Below, piece by piece: positions 17,513-26,066 of a stretch of DNA of 64,000 bases. The stretch covers positions 248,001 through 312,000 of the forward strand of contig NZ_JADEYH010000003.1 in assembly GCF_017114865.1 (NCBI RefSeq). Reading direction: 5' to 3'. Under the pieces are notes generated by a model. It saw only the letters and a program-made list of their open reading frames with translations. It was not told where the DNA came from and did not search any database. The DNA is from Streptomyces verrucosisporus (GTDB lineage Bacteria > Actinomycetota > Actinomycetes > Streptomycetales > Streptomycetaceae). A program made the position numbers and the translations under genes. The number at the start of each line of letters is the position of its first letter. Within the stretch, counting starts at the first letter, position 1.

Positions 17513-18328
17513 TCAGGAGGTGGTGCGGCGGCGTCCGGCCAGGACGCCGAAGGCGACGCCGGCGGCTCCGACGGCGATGCCGGTGACGGCGAGGACGCGG
17601 GCGGTGGTGTCGGAGGAGTCCGACGCGCCGCTCGCCTCGCCCTGGGCCGTGGTCTCGGTGGTGGTCCCGTCGGCGGCCCGGCCGGTGCCGGGCTCGTCGC
17701 CGGCGTCCGCGTCACCGCCGTGGCCGCCCTCGGTGGGCGGGACGAGGTTCAGCACGGGCGCCGGGTGCTCCGGCTCCTCGCCTCCCTCTCCCTCGGCGGG
17801 CGGCTCCTCGATCCAGCGCACGACCTCGTCGTTGCTGTACGTCTGGACGGCCTTGAGGACGAGCCGGTCGGTGTCCTCGGGGAGCTTCCCGACGGAGACG
17901 GGGAACTGCTGGAAGGTGCCCGGCTCGATGCCGCCGCCGGTCTCCGTCCACGTGATCCTGGAGGGGACCTCGGTGAGCTTCCGGCCGTGTGCCTCCACGG
18001 GCTCGGCCGGCTCGGTCTTCGTCACCTTCACCTTCCAGCCCGGCACCGGCTGGGGCATCACCGAGGCGAGCGGGTGGTCGGCGGGGAAGGTGACCTCCAC
18101 CTTGACGGTGGAGGCGTTGTCCCGCTCGTTGGGGACCTTGACGTCGATCGTCGTGTAGCCGCCCTGCTCGGCCTCGCCGGGGTTGACGGAGATGTGGGCG
18201 GCGGCCGGCCCGGCGGCGGCGAGGGCCAGTGCGGCCGCGACGGCGCCGGCCGCGGCGAGACGGCGAACGGACGGCACGGTGGACGGCACGGCGGCGGACG
18301 GCACGGTGACCGGTGTCTGGGACTGCAT
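17513..18328 (-). CDS. YcnI-family copper-associated membrane-anchored protein (DUF1775)
   Basis: 271 residues. Signal peptide ends at AAGPAAAHISV, exposing an N-terminal His typical of the DUF1775/YcnI domain (about 45-180), which binds Cu(II) through this His and a tryptophan; GWKVKV and VVRWIEEPP supply candidate Trp residues. A Thr/Glu/Gly-rich linker and a C-terminal helix (VLAVTGIAVGAAGVAFGVLAG) followed by RRR anchor it to the membrane. ATG 18328 is preferred over GTG 18340 because AGGAG lies 11 bases upstream of it. First gene of the copper operon, 111 bases before Sco. Confidence 0.88.
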   Translation of the reverse strand: MQSQTPVTVPSAAVPSTVPSVRRLAAAGAVAAALALAAAGPAAAHISVNPGEAEQGGYTTIDVKVPNERDNASTVKVEVTFPADHPLASVMPQPVPGWKVKVTKTEPAEPVEAHGRKLTEVPSRITWTETGGGIEPGTFQQFPVSVGKLPEDTDRLVLKAVQTYSNDEVVRWIEEPPAEGEGGEEPEHPAPVLNLVPPTEGGHGGDADAGDEPGTGRAADGTTTETTAQGEASGASDSSDTTARVLAVTGIAVGAAGVAFGVLAGRRRTTS

Positions 18329-18485
18329 GCTGAAGGACACTCCTCATCGGACATGGGAAGCTCTCCGGCCGCGACCGCACTTGGGTCGGGGAGGCGCTGC
18401 GCCTCCCGGCCGGACGAGCCCGGGCGTGGTGCGCGGCGGCAGGCGCACCCCACCCGTGCTCGGGGAGAGCGGAGGAGCGTGCGCT

Positions 18486-19403
18486 TCAGGCCGCGAGGGT
18501 CAGATCCCGCGCGGCGGCGGGCGGTCCGCGCCTGATCACCGAGTGCGCCGGCAGCAGGGACGCGGGCGGCACCGGGCCGCGGGCCGCGTCGGCGCGCGGG
18601 GCGCGCACCGGCACGGCGTCCTCGGGCAGCAGCCCGCGCAGCAGGGCTCGTACGCGGCGCAGCGCGGTGCGCAGGGCGCGTACGAGCAGCCCGCAGAGTC
18701 CACCGGTGAACCCGTGGAACCCGTCGAGCCCGTCGGCGAAGTGGGCCGACAGGCTCACCAGCCGCCACAGCGCGGCGTCGCCGCGGCGCAGCAGCCAGCC
18801 CATGGCGAGCGCGGCCAGCAGGTGGCCGAGCAGCATGGGTGCGGAGAGCAGCGACAGGGCGGAGTGCACGGCGTACCGCAGGCAGTCGGCCGCGCCGCCG
18901 ACCACCGTGCCGGCCGTCGCACCGGCCACCGTGTCGGCGGCGCCCGCGGCGGTGTGCCCCGCGGCGGCGTGGCCGCCGGGGAGGGCTCCGGAGAGCCCGG
19001 CGTCGGCGACGATGCGGCGGGCCTCGGCCTCGCTCAGGGCGGCGGCGGCCCGGTCGTTGCACAGCAGCCGCCCGGCCAGCGCGATCACCCCGCCCTCTCC
19101 CCGGTCCGGGGCGGCCGGGGCCTGGGCGGTGTGCGCGGTCTGACCGCAGGAGAAGAGGAAGTGCAGAGCGATCTGCCCCAGGGCCAGCAGCCCCGCGATG
19201 CCCGGCAGCGAGCGCTCGCGTCCGGCCAGCGGCACGGCGGTGGCGAGCACGGCCGCGAAGCCGGCCAGGAGTGCCCACACCGGCAGGGACTGCCCGGCGG
19301 CGGACACGTGACCGGCCGCGGACAGCGTGACGCAGACCGCGGCGAACACCGCGGCCCGCAGCAGTCGCAGGTCGGCGGCGGCACGCGCGACGGGGGCTCT
19401 CAT
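18486..19403 (-). CDS. Conserved integral membrane protein of unknown function
   Basis: 305 residues. About five hydrophobic segments: AAVFAAVCVTLSAAGHVSAA, LPVWALLAGFAAVLATAVPL, IAGLLALGQIALHFLFSCG, a Gly/Ala/Thr-rich central stretch, and APMLLGHLLAALAMGWLLRR. The C-terminal 90 residues are basic and probably cytoplasmic. His and Cys residues in ALHFLFSCGQTAHTAQ could bind metal. It lies 158 bases upstream of the YcnI gene on the same strand and may belong to the copper regulon, but the link is by position only. Confidence 0.75.
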   Translation of the reverse strand: MRAPVARAAADLRLLRAAVFAAVCVTLSAAGHVSAAGQSLPVWALLAGFAAVLATAVPLAGRERSLPGIAGLLALGQIALHFLFSCGQTAHTAQAPAAPDRGEGGVIALAGRLLCNDRAAAALSEAEARRIVADAGLSGALPGGHAAAGHTAAGAADTVAGATAGTVVGGAADCLRYAVHSALSLLSAPMLLGHLLAALAMGWLLRRGDAALWRLVSLSAHFADGLDGFHGFTGGLCGLLVRALRTALRRVRALLRGLLPEDAVPVRAPRADAARGPVPPASLLPAHSVIRRGPPAAARDLTLAA

Positions 19404-19488
19404 GGCCGGGCCATTATCTCATCACCCGTTCGGCGGCGACACGGGGCACCCTCACAACGCGGTTGACAACCGGACGAGGGGATCACCT

Positions 19489-19507
19489 CGTACATTTTCC
19501 GTACATT
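19489..19507. promoter_or_regulatory. Direct repeat of CGTACATT, candidate regulator site
   Basis: CGTACATT occurs at 19489-19496 and again at 19500-19507, 11 bases apart (one helical turn), in the divergent region between the membrane protein and the ATP-binding protein. A nearby ATACG-TATG-CGTAT inverted repeat sits at 19579-19592, upstream of the AGGAGG ribosome site. The spacing suggests a protein-binding site; no regulator is identified. Confidence 0.35.
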
Positions 19508-19618
19508 GCGGAACTCATCGGGTCCGCCGAATGAGGGGTAGCGCGCCGCCGCCGTGCTTACCGCCGCCGCCCCGGGCAATACGTATGCGTATGTCGAGCC
19601 GCAGCCAGGAGGCTGAGC

Positions 19619-20230
19619 ATGAGCATCTGGTGGTCTCTCCACTTGCGGCGTGAGGCTGCGAGCGTCCCGCTCGCCCGGCGGCTCCTGCTCGGGGCGATGG
19701 AGACGGCCGGGGTCGATCCCGACGTCTCCTACGACCTGTCGATCGCGCTCTCGGAGGCCTGTGCGAACGCGGTCGAGCACGGCGGTCCCGGGGGCGGGGG
19801 GCCGGCGGGCGCCGGTGAGTACCACGTGACGGCGTACATCGATGACGACATGTGCCGCATCGAGGTGACCGATCATGGGCCGGGCTTCGTGGACGGGTAC
19901 CGCAGCGCGCCCCGCGCCGAGCCCGCCGACACGACCGTCGGCGCGGCAGCCGGCACGGCCGCCGACGCCGTCGGTACGAACACCGCGGCGGACCTCGATA
20001 CGGCGACCGCCTTCGGGCCGCTGTTCGCCAGGAGCGCGGGCCCGGCCCGCGACGGGTTCCGCGAGGAGGCGCGCGACGGGGTCCACACCGACGAGCACGG
20101 CCGGGGCCTGTTCCTGATCGAGGCCCTCGCCGACCACGTCGACTTCCGCAACCGTCCGGGAGACGGCGCCATGGTCTGCTTCGACAAGCTCCTCAAGTGG
20201 CGGAAGGACTCGCTGCTGAGGGCGTCCTGA
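19619..20230 (+). CDS. RsbW-like ATP-binding protein (anti-sigma factor kinase family)
   Basis: 203 residues of the GHKL ATPase fold used by anti-sigma factor Ser/Thr kinases. The N box is in DLSIALSEACANAVEHGGPG (about residue 41-60), the G1 box is EVTDHGPGFVDGYR (about 82-95) and the G2 region is EHGRGLFLIEALADHV (about 160-175). Between G1 and G2 a low-complexity Ala/Asp insert of about 60 residues is present. Such proteins bind sigma factors and phosphorylate anti-anti-sigma factors. AGGAGG precedes ATG 19619. Partner unknown. Confidence 0.85.
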   Translation: MSIWWSLHLRREAASVPLARRLLLGAMETAGVDPDVSYDLSIALSEACANAVEHGGPGGGGPAGAGEYHVTAYIDDDMCRIEVTDHGPGFVDGYRSAPRAEPADTTVGAAAGTAADAVGTNTAADLDTATAFGPLFARSAGPARDGFREEARDGVHTDEHGRGLFLIEALADHVDFRNRPGDGAMVCFDKLLKWRKDSLLRAS

Positions 20231-20234
20231 GCGT

Positions 20235-20341
20235 GGGCCCGGCCGATTCCGCGGCCGGGCCCCCCGCTCTGTCCCGTGCTCCGTCCCGTGCCCTGTCCCG
20301 TGGCAGGACGGGAGCCCCGGGCGCCCCGGCAGGGGCGCCCG
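20235..20341. terminator. Two hairpins between convergent genes
   Basis: GGGCCCGGCCG (20235-20245) pairs with CGGCCGGGCCC (20252-20262); CGGGCGCCCC (20319-20328) pairs with GGGGCGCCCG (20332-20341). Between them are imperfect repeats of GTCCCGTG. One hairpin lies just after each of the convergent genes, as expected for two facing terminators. Confidence 0.6.
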
Positions 20342-20345
20342 GACG

Positions 20346-21821
20346 TCAGCCCCGCAGGCGCGCCATCCACTCCTCGACCTCGTCCGAGCGGCGCGGCAGC
20401 CCGGCGGAGAGGTTCCGGTTGCCGTCCTCGGTGACGAGGATGTCGTCCTCGATGCGCACGCCGATGCCCCGGTACTCCTCGGGCACCGTCAGGTCGTCCG
20501 GCTGGAAGTACAGGCCCGGCTCCACCGTCAGGCACATGCCCGGCTCCAGCGTGCCCTCGGCGTACGCCTCGCGGCGCGCCGCGGCGCAGTCGTGGACGTC
20601 CATGCCGAGCATGTGGCCGGTGCCGTGCAGCGTCCAGCGGCGCTGGAGGCCCAGCTCCAGGACCCGCTCGACCGGGCCCTCCACCAGGCCCCACTCCACC
20701 AGCCGCTCCGCCAGCACGCGCTGCGCGGCGTGGTGGAAGTCCAGGTACTTCGCGCCCGGCTTCACCGCCGCGATGCCCGCCTCCTGCGCGTCGTACACGG
20801 CGTCGTAGATCTTCCGCTGGAGGTCGGTGAAGCGGCCGTCGACCGGCATGGTGCGGGTGACGTCGGCGGTGTAGAGGGTGTGGGTCTCCACACCGGCGTC
20901 CAGCAGCAGCAGGTCTCCGGAGCGGACGGGGCCGTCGTTGCGCACCCAGTGCAGGGTGGTCGCGTGCGGCCCGGAGGCGCAGATCGATCCGTAGCCGACG
21001 TCGTTGCCCTCCACGCGGGCGCGCAGGAAGAAGGTGCCCTCGATGTAGCGCTCGGAGGTGGCCTGAGCCTTGTCCAGCACGCGGACGACGTCCTCGAAGC
21101 CGCGCACGGTGGAGTCGACGGCCTTCTGCAGCTCGCCGATCTCGAAGTCGTCCTTGACCAGGCGCATCTCGGAGAGGAAGACCCGCAGCGCGTCGTCTCG
21201 CTCGGCGGTGGTCTTGTCGGCGAGCGCGGCCTCGACGCCCGCGTCGTGGCCGCGTACCACGCGCACGTCGCCGGACGCCTCGCGCAGCACGCCGGCGACG
21301 GTGCGCACGTCCCGGCAGGGCATGCCGTAGAGCTTCTCGGCCTCGGTGAGGCTGTCGCGGCGGCCCACCCACAGCTCGCCCTGGCCGTCCAGCCAGAACT
21401 CGCCGTTGCCGCGGTCGGAGCGGGGCAGCAGGTACAGGACGCTGTCGTGGCCGCCGTCCGCCCTCGGCTCCATGACCAGGACGCCGTCCTCGGTCTGGTT
21501 GCCGGTGAGGTAGGCGTACTCGACGGAGGAGCGGAAGGGGTACTCGGTGTCGTTCGAGCGGGTCCTGAGGTTGCCCGCGGGGACCACCAGGCGCTCGCCG
21601 GGGAAGCGGGCGGAGAGCCGCGCGCGCCGCTCGGCGGTGTGCGCGGCCTGCGGGACGGGGTCGAGGTCGCGCAGCTCGGTGTCCGCCCAGCCGGACTTCA
21701 TGTTCTCGGCGAGCTCGTCGGAGACGCCCGGGTACAGGCCGTTCTTCCGCTGCTTGATCGGCTCCTCCGAGGTGGGTTCGCCCTGCTCCTCCGGGGTCTC
21801 CGGCGTCTGCTGGTCAGCCAC
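20346..21821 (-). CDS. pepP: Xaa-Pro aminopeptidase P (M24B family)
   Basis: 491-residue metallopeptidase removing N-terminal residues before proline. The N-terminal half is the aminopeptidase P domain; the C-terminal pita-bread domain shows the five metal ligands: Asp in LLLDAGVETHTLYTADVTRT (two Asp), His in LHGTGHMLGMDVHDCAA, Glu in CLTVEPGLYF and Glu in GIGVRIEDDILVTEDG. GTG 21821 is chosen since GGAGGAGG stands directly upstream; an upstream extension to 21959 has no ribosome site. Monocistronic. Confidence 0.92.
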   Translation of the reverse strand: MADQQTPETPEEQGEPTSEEPIKQRKNGLYPGVSDELAENMKSGWADTELRDLDPVPQAAHTAERRARLSARFPGERLVVPAGNLRTRSNDTEYPFRSSVEYAYLTGNQTEDGVLVMEPRADGGHDSVLYLLPRSDRGNGEFWLDGQGELWVGRRDSLTEAEKLYGMPCRDVRTVAGVLREASGDVRVVRGHDAGVEAALADKTTAERDDALRVFLSEMRLVKDDFEIGELQKAVDSTVRGFEDVVRVLDKAQATSERYIEGTFFLRARVEGNDVGYGSICASGPHATTLHWVRNDGPVRSGDLLLLDAGVETHTLYTADVTRTMPVDGRFTDLQRKIYDAVYDAQEAGIAAVKPGAKYLDFHHAAQRVLAERLVEWGLVEGPVERVLELGLQRRWTLHGTGHMLGMDVHDCAAARREAYAEGTLEPGMCLTVEPGLYFQPDDLTVPEEYRGIGVRIEDDILVTEDGNRNLSAGLPRRSDEVEEWMARLRG

Positions 21822-21980
21822 GTCGCTGCCTCCTCCTGCTGGTGGTGTGGGCCGGGTGCGGGCCGACTCCCATCGTAGGTCCGGCCCGCTGAAGGCGGTC
21901 GGGGCCTGTGGACGCAGGCGCGGACAGAGCCTGTGGGCGGGGCCTGCGGACGGGCTCACAGGCGGGCCCGCGGGCGGGTT

Positions 21981-23510
21981 TCAGAAGCGGGCGGCCAGCA
22001 GCACGACGTCCTCGGCGTCCTCGCAGTCCCCGTACCCGCCCCCGTCCCCGGCACCACCGCCCGCACCGTCCCGGCCGCCGGGCAGCACCGTGCGCAGCAG
22101 GTGGTCCAGCAGCGCGTCGGGGTCGGTGCGTACGGCCGCGGCGGCGGCGACGGCGGCGGCCCGGAGCCGGGCGAAGGCGCGGTCAAGCGGCTCGCCGGTG
22201 CGGTGCAGCAGGCCGTCGCTGTAGAGCAGGAGCGTTTCCCCGGGCGCCAGGTCAACCTCGACGCTGGGCGCCTCCCAGCAGGCGAGCATGCCCAGCGGCG
22301 CGGAGAGCGCGGTCTCGACGACCTCGGTGCGCTCCGGGCCGACGATCAGCGGCGGGCAGTGCCCGGCCCCGGCCAGCACGACCCTGGTGCCCGCCCGCGG
22401 ACCGCCCCGGGCCGGCGGCGTCCGCTCGGCGTACCCGAACAGCGCGGTCGCGGACCGGGCCGGCTCGGTCAGCCGCAGCAGCAGTTCCAGGTCGGACAGG
22501 ACCGCGACCGGGTCCTCGCCCTCCATCACCGCGTACGCCCGCATCGAGGCCCGCAGCCGCCCCATCGCGGCCACCGCGTCCGGGCCGGAGCCGGTGACCC
22601 CGCCCACGCTCAGCCCCAGCGCCCCCTCGGGCAGTGGCAGTGCGTCGTACCAGTCGCCGCCGCCGCGCGGGCCGGTGCGGTGCCGTACGGCCAGCCGCAC
22701 TCCCGGCACCCGCGGCAGCCGGGCGGGCAGCAGCCCCTCGCGCACGGTGTCCACGGCCGAGCGGGCACGGGTGAGGTCGACCTGGCGGGCGATGTGCTCG
22801 GCGGCGTGCCGCACGTACAGGCCGAGCAGATGGCGCTGGCGCTCGGTGGGCCGCGCGGGCTCGTCGTAGAGCCAGACGGCGGCGCCCAGCCGCCCGGTGC
22901 TCCGCGCGGTCAGGGGCACGGCGTGGCTGGCGGCGTAGCCGAGGCGGGCGGCGACCTCGCGGTGGCGGGGGTCGAGGTCCTCGTCCCGGGCGATGTGGGG
23001 GTGGGTGATCTCCCGGAGGCCGCCGGCGCCGTCCCCTCCGTCCCCGGCCCCGGCCTCGGGGAGCCCGTCGAGGAGGCGCGCGTGGGAGGCCGAGTCGCGC
23101 GGGAGGGTCTCGATGTGGCCGAGATCCGCCACTCCCAGGCCGAGTCCGACGGTGGTGTCGGGGCCGAGCCCGTCGCCAGGCTCCAGCGCGATCAGCCCGC
23201 GCCGGGCGCCCACCAGGGAGGCTCCGGCGCGCAGCGCCTCGTGCACCGCGCTCTCCAGGGTGTCGGTGCGCACCAGTCGTTCGGTGAGGTCGTGGAGGGT
23301 GGTGAGGTCGGAGATCCACCCGGCGAGGCGGTCCTGGACGGCCGCGAGCTGCTCGACGGGCCGTGCGAGGGCGGGGTCGTCGACGGCCGGTGGCCGGGGG
23401 GTGGGGGCGGGCTGCCGGTGGGGCGCGGCCGCGGCGGGCGGAGCAGTGTGCTGGGGAAGAGGCGAAGTTGGTTCGATTCCGGCCAGTTTCGGCGGCTGCT
23501 GGGCGCTCAT
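21981..23510 (-). CDS. GAF-SpoIIE type protein phosphatase with altered metal site
   Basis: 509 residues: a Pro/Ala-rich N-terminus (1-55), a GAF domain (about 75-240) and a PP2C-like SpoIIE/RsbU domain (about 270-509). Such phosphatases dephosphorylate anti-anti-sigma factors and so free sigma factors. GGGDWYDALPLPEG retains the first Asp, LLLYSDGLLHR and CEDAEDVVLLAAR keep the later ones. However, the normal GDV-x-GHG metal motif reads SVGGVTGSGPDAVAAMG, so the metal-binding Asp is replaced by Gly. Activity may be lost or changed. It lies upstream of pepP on the same strand with a 159-base gap. Confidence 0.85.
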   Translation of the reverse strand: MSAQQPPKLAGIEPTSPLPQHTAPPAAAAPHRQPAPTPRPPAVDDPALARPVEQLAAVQDRLAGWISDLTTLHDLTERLVRTDTLESAVHEALRAGASLVGARRGLIALEPGDGLGPDTTVGLGLGVADLGHIETLPRDSASHARLLDGLPEAGAGDGGDGAGGLREITHPHIARDEDLDPRHREVAARLGYAASHAVPLTARSTGRLGAAVWLYDEPARPTERQRHLLGLYVRHAAEHIARQVDLTRARSAVDTVREGLLPARLPRVPGVRLAVRHRTGPRGGGDWYDALPLPEGALGLSVGGVTGSGPDAVAAMGRLRASMRAYAVMEGEDPVAVLSDLELLLRLTEPARSATALFGYAERTPPARGGPRAGTRVVLAGAGHCPPLIVGPERTEVVETALSAPLGMLACWEAPSVEVDLAPGETLLLYSDGLLHRTGEPLDRAFARLRAAAVAAAAAVRTDPDALLDHLLRTVLPGGRDGAGGGAGDGGGYGDCEDAEDVVLLAARF

Positions 23511-24239
23511 GGGCGGCTGCCCTCAGTGCGGACCAGCGTCGTCAATAGCATCGCAAACCCCCATGTCGTGCTGCTCCGCTATCAATGTCTTCAGGTGTAC
23601 ACGCCGTGGTAACGGGTGTCCAGCATCGCCCCGGCAGGCCGCGGATGTGCCCGCCGACCGGTTTCCGGGCCGGGCCCGATCGCTGCTCCCGACGCATCCG
23701 AAGGCGTCGCGGGGGTGGTCACAAGCTTGGCCGAAAACGTACCCTGGGCCAGGCGGTGCGCGGTCGACTGACTCCCGTTACGGCAGCGCGTCATCACGAT
23801 TGACGTGGGTACACGGTCACCCACGGCACGAGGGACCGGGCGGGCGAGCGGCGACCGGGTTCCGGCGGAACCCGGCGACGAGTCCGTGCGTCCCATCCAA
23901 TGGGAACGAGGCGCGTCCTCGTACGCGCCGAGAGGACCGGAGCACGGCAGGCGGAGGACCGCCGGACGGTACGGCGGTACGGGCGGGCACGAGCGGCGTC
24001 CGGTGTGTGCCGTCACGCCGCGATCCGCGCCCGGTTCACGAACGCCCCGGCCACGGCCGCGGAGAACAGCACGGTGACGCACTGCCCGGAGGCCCGGGCG
24101 CGGTCACACGAGATCCACAGGTGTAACAGGTGTGAGGGACCGGAAGACCGCGATCGGCCTTCTGGTCCTGGTGAGTCCTTGTCAGTGTGCTTGTCGACGT
24201 TTTGTCGATCCATGGCGTTACGGAAAGGAACGAGCGCTG
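23511..24239. other. Intergenic region without a recognisable gene
   Basis: About 730 bases between divergent genes. Reading frames here have no ribosome sites, family-like composition or domain features. The region includes short repeats such as CACAGGTGTAACAGGTGTGA near 24116-24135, possibly regulatory. No tRNA or obvious structured RNA was seen. Confidence 0.5.
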
Positions 24240-24950
24240 ATGCGCGAGATCCTCGGAAGGCGACGCATGACCCGCTGGGCGCTGCGTGACGCGGCGCTCG
24301 TGTGCGCGACACGGTGGGGGTGGCCCGTGCTGCCCGGTGTGGCGCCGCGGGAGTCCAGGCGCCTGACCGCACGCCAGTCGGGGCAGCCTCGGGGGCGCTG
24401 CTCCTGTCCCCGGCCCGACTGCGTGGTGCCCGGTGCGCACCCCTTCGACCCCGAACTGCCGGCGGCCACCACCGACGAGCGCATGGTGCGCTGGTGGTGG
24501 ACCAACCGGCCCGACGCGCCGGTCCTGCTGGCCACCGGTGGCCGGGCGCCCTGCGCGCTGAGCCTCCCGGCGGCCGCCGGGTCCCGGGCGCTGGAGGAGC
24601 TCGACCGGCTCGGGCTGCGCACCGGCCCGGTGATCGCGAGCCCGACCCGCTGCACACTGCTGGTGGCGCCGTACGACCTGGAGGAGCTGGGCGAGCTGCT
24701 CCACGCCCAGGACTGGGTGCCCAGCTCGCTGCGGTTCCACGGGGAGGGCGGCTACGTGGCCCTGCCTCCGTCGCGCACCGGCGCGGGGCAGCTGCGCTGG
24801 GAGCGGCCCCCGGCCGCGCTGGGCGTCGGCGCCCGCGCCACCCTGCGCGGGGGCGGCGTGCCGTGGCTGCCGAGGATGGAGCCGCTGGTGGACGTGCTGG
24901 TGCGGGCGAGCGCGGCCGTCCCGGACACGGGCAGCCGGCTGGCGTACTGA
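24240..24950 (+). CDS. Primase-polymerase N-terminal-like protein lacking catalytic acids
   Basis: 236 residues related to the stand-alone 'bifunctional DNA primase/polymerase N-terminal' family found throughout Streptomyces. Visible: WGWPVLPGV near residue 24, a Cys-rich RGRCSCPRPDCVVPGAHPF (about 51-69), and ATTDERMVRWWWTNRPDAPVLLATG (about 76-100), the prim-pol substrate-pocket region. Where active enzymes have a hydrophobic-Asp-x-Asp strand, this one reads CALSLPAAAG, so catalysis is doubtful. ATG 24240 follows AAGGAA with good spacing. Cellular role unknown. Confidence 0.7.
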   Translation: MREILGRRRMTRWALRDAALVCATRWGWPVLPGVAPRESRRLTARQSGQPRGRCSCPRPDCVVPGAHPFDPELPAATTDERMVRWWWTNRPDAPVLLATGGRAPCALSLPAAAGSRALEELDRLGLRTGPVIASPTRCTLLVAPYDLEELGELLHAQDWVPSSLRFHGEGGYVALPPSRTGAGQLRWERPPAALGVGARATLRGGGVPWLPRMEPLVDVLVRASAAVPDTGSRLAY

Positions 24951-25116
24951 CCGGCCGGCCCGGACCCGCGGGTCCGGGCCCCGCTCACTCGTACGGGTGG
25001 CGGTGCGCCGGGGTTGGAGGGAAACAGGCGGTCTGTCCGCCGGGACGCCTTCTTCGTCCCGGTATGTTCGGGCCGCCGAAGAGTCCTTTCCCTCCAGCGA
25101 GTTGCAGGTGGACCCC

Positions 25117-25839
25117 ATGTACGAGCCGCGGCAGCGCGCCTCCAGTCTCCGTGTGACCGCGCTCGCCGCCGGGGTCGCCCTCGCGGCCTCCCTGCCGCTC
25201 ACCGCCGCGACCGCCGGGCCTGACGAGCGACGGCCGGGCGGCGGGCGTGCGTCCCTCGCGAACGCCTCCGCCGAACACGTCGGCCCCGCCACCGCAGGGG
25301 CCACCGGCTCCGCGCCCGAGCGACCCCCGCTCCCCCTTCCGGACGGGCTCCTCTCCCGCGAGCCGTCCGAGCCGTCCGAGCCGTTTGGCGCGGACCTGTC
25401 GGAGACCTCGGCCTTCTGCGGCTCCTGGGCCACCTCCCCGCGAGGTCTGCGCGCGCAGACCTGCGTCCTGACGCGGGACGGCACCGTCTGGGGGCGGATG
25501 TACCACCGGAACGCCACGGGCGAGGCGCTGCACGGCGCCCTGAGCCTGCTCGGCCCCGGCGGGCAGGCGGTCGCCGCCCCCTGCGAACTGCCGGCCGGTG
25601 GCCGGGAGGGCGTGTGCGACACCCCGCACCGGCCAGTGAGGGGCGACCTCCCGGACGGCGGGCCCTACACGGCGGTGGCGGAGGTCGCGGCACCGGGCGG
25701 GGAGGGGCTGATGCTGCGTTCCGGCAGCGAAGCCGGCAGCGAAACCGGGGGCGCCGGCGAAGCGGGGAAGAGTGGAGACGGCAAAGGCGGCACAGAGGAT
25801 GCCCGGACCACCGATCCCTCGCGGAAATCGGGGAGTTGA
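25117..25839 (+). CDS. Secreted protein of unknown function
   Basis: 240 residues. The signal peptide spans about 1-33 (RVTALAAGVALAASLPLTAA followed by TAG). The mature part has a Pro/Glu-Ser repeat (EPSEPSEPFG, about 85-95) and a compact domain (about 100-205) with four Cys (FCGSWATS, QTCVL, PCELPAG, GVCDTP) that could form two disulfides. The C-terminus is a Gly/Ser/Glu-rich tail. No family recognised. CAGGTGG lies just upstream of ATG 25117. Confidence 0.65.
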   Translation: MYEPRQRASSLRVTALAAGVALAASLPLTAATAGPDERRPGGGRASLANASAEHVGPATAGATGSAPERPPLPLPDGLLSREPSEPSEPFGADLSETSAFCGSWATSPRGLRAQTCVLTRDGTVWGRMYHRNATGEALHGALSLLGPGGQAVAAPCELPAGGREGVCDTPHRPVRGDLPDGGPYTAVAEVAAPGGEGLMLRSGSEAGSETGGAGEAGKSGDGKGGTEDARTTDPSRKSGS

Positions 25840-25892
25840 GCGGCCGCCCGCACGCTCCGAACCCGTATGCGGGAAGTGCGGGCATGAAAAGA

Positions 25893-25930
25893 CCCGGTCG
25901 CTGGCGACGGGGGATGCACCAGCGACCGGG
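25893..25930. terminator. 12-bp perfect inverted repeat, terminator
   Basis: CCCGGTCGCTGG pairs with CCAGCGACCGGG around a 14-base loop. On the minus strand the stem is followed by TCTTTTC, the usual look of a factor-independent terminator for the SEC-C gene at 26067-27035; it may also end the secreted-protein message on the plus strand. A short structured RNA read from the minus strand cannot be excluded. Confidence 0.6.
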
Positions 25931-26066
25931 CTGCAAGAACCGTAACAAGTAACGGCCCGTTCGCAAATTCCACCGACGTCTTCCGGCCGCCGCCCTACCT
26001 GCGAGTACATCCCGCTGTGACGGGAATCACTTGCCTTTTCTTCCCTCATCAGCCGGAATTCGTCTC

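Noticed and set aside
25883..25952. Small basic peptide starting at the ATG near 25884
   Set aside because: No ribosome site, and the frame runs through the perfect hairpin, so it is more likely terminator sequence.
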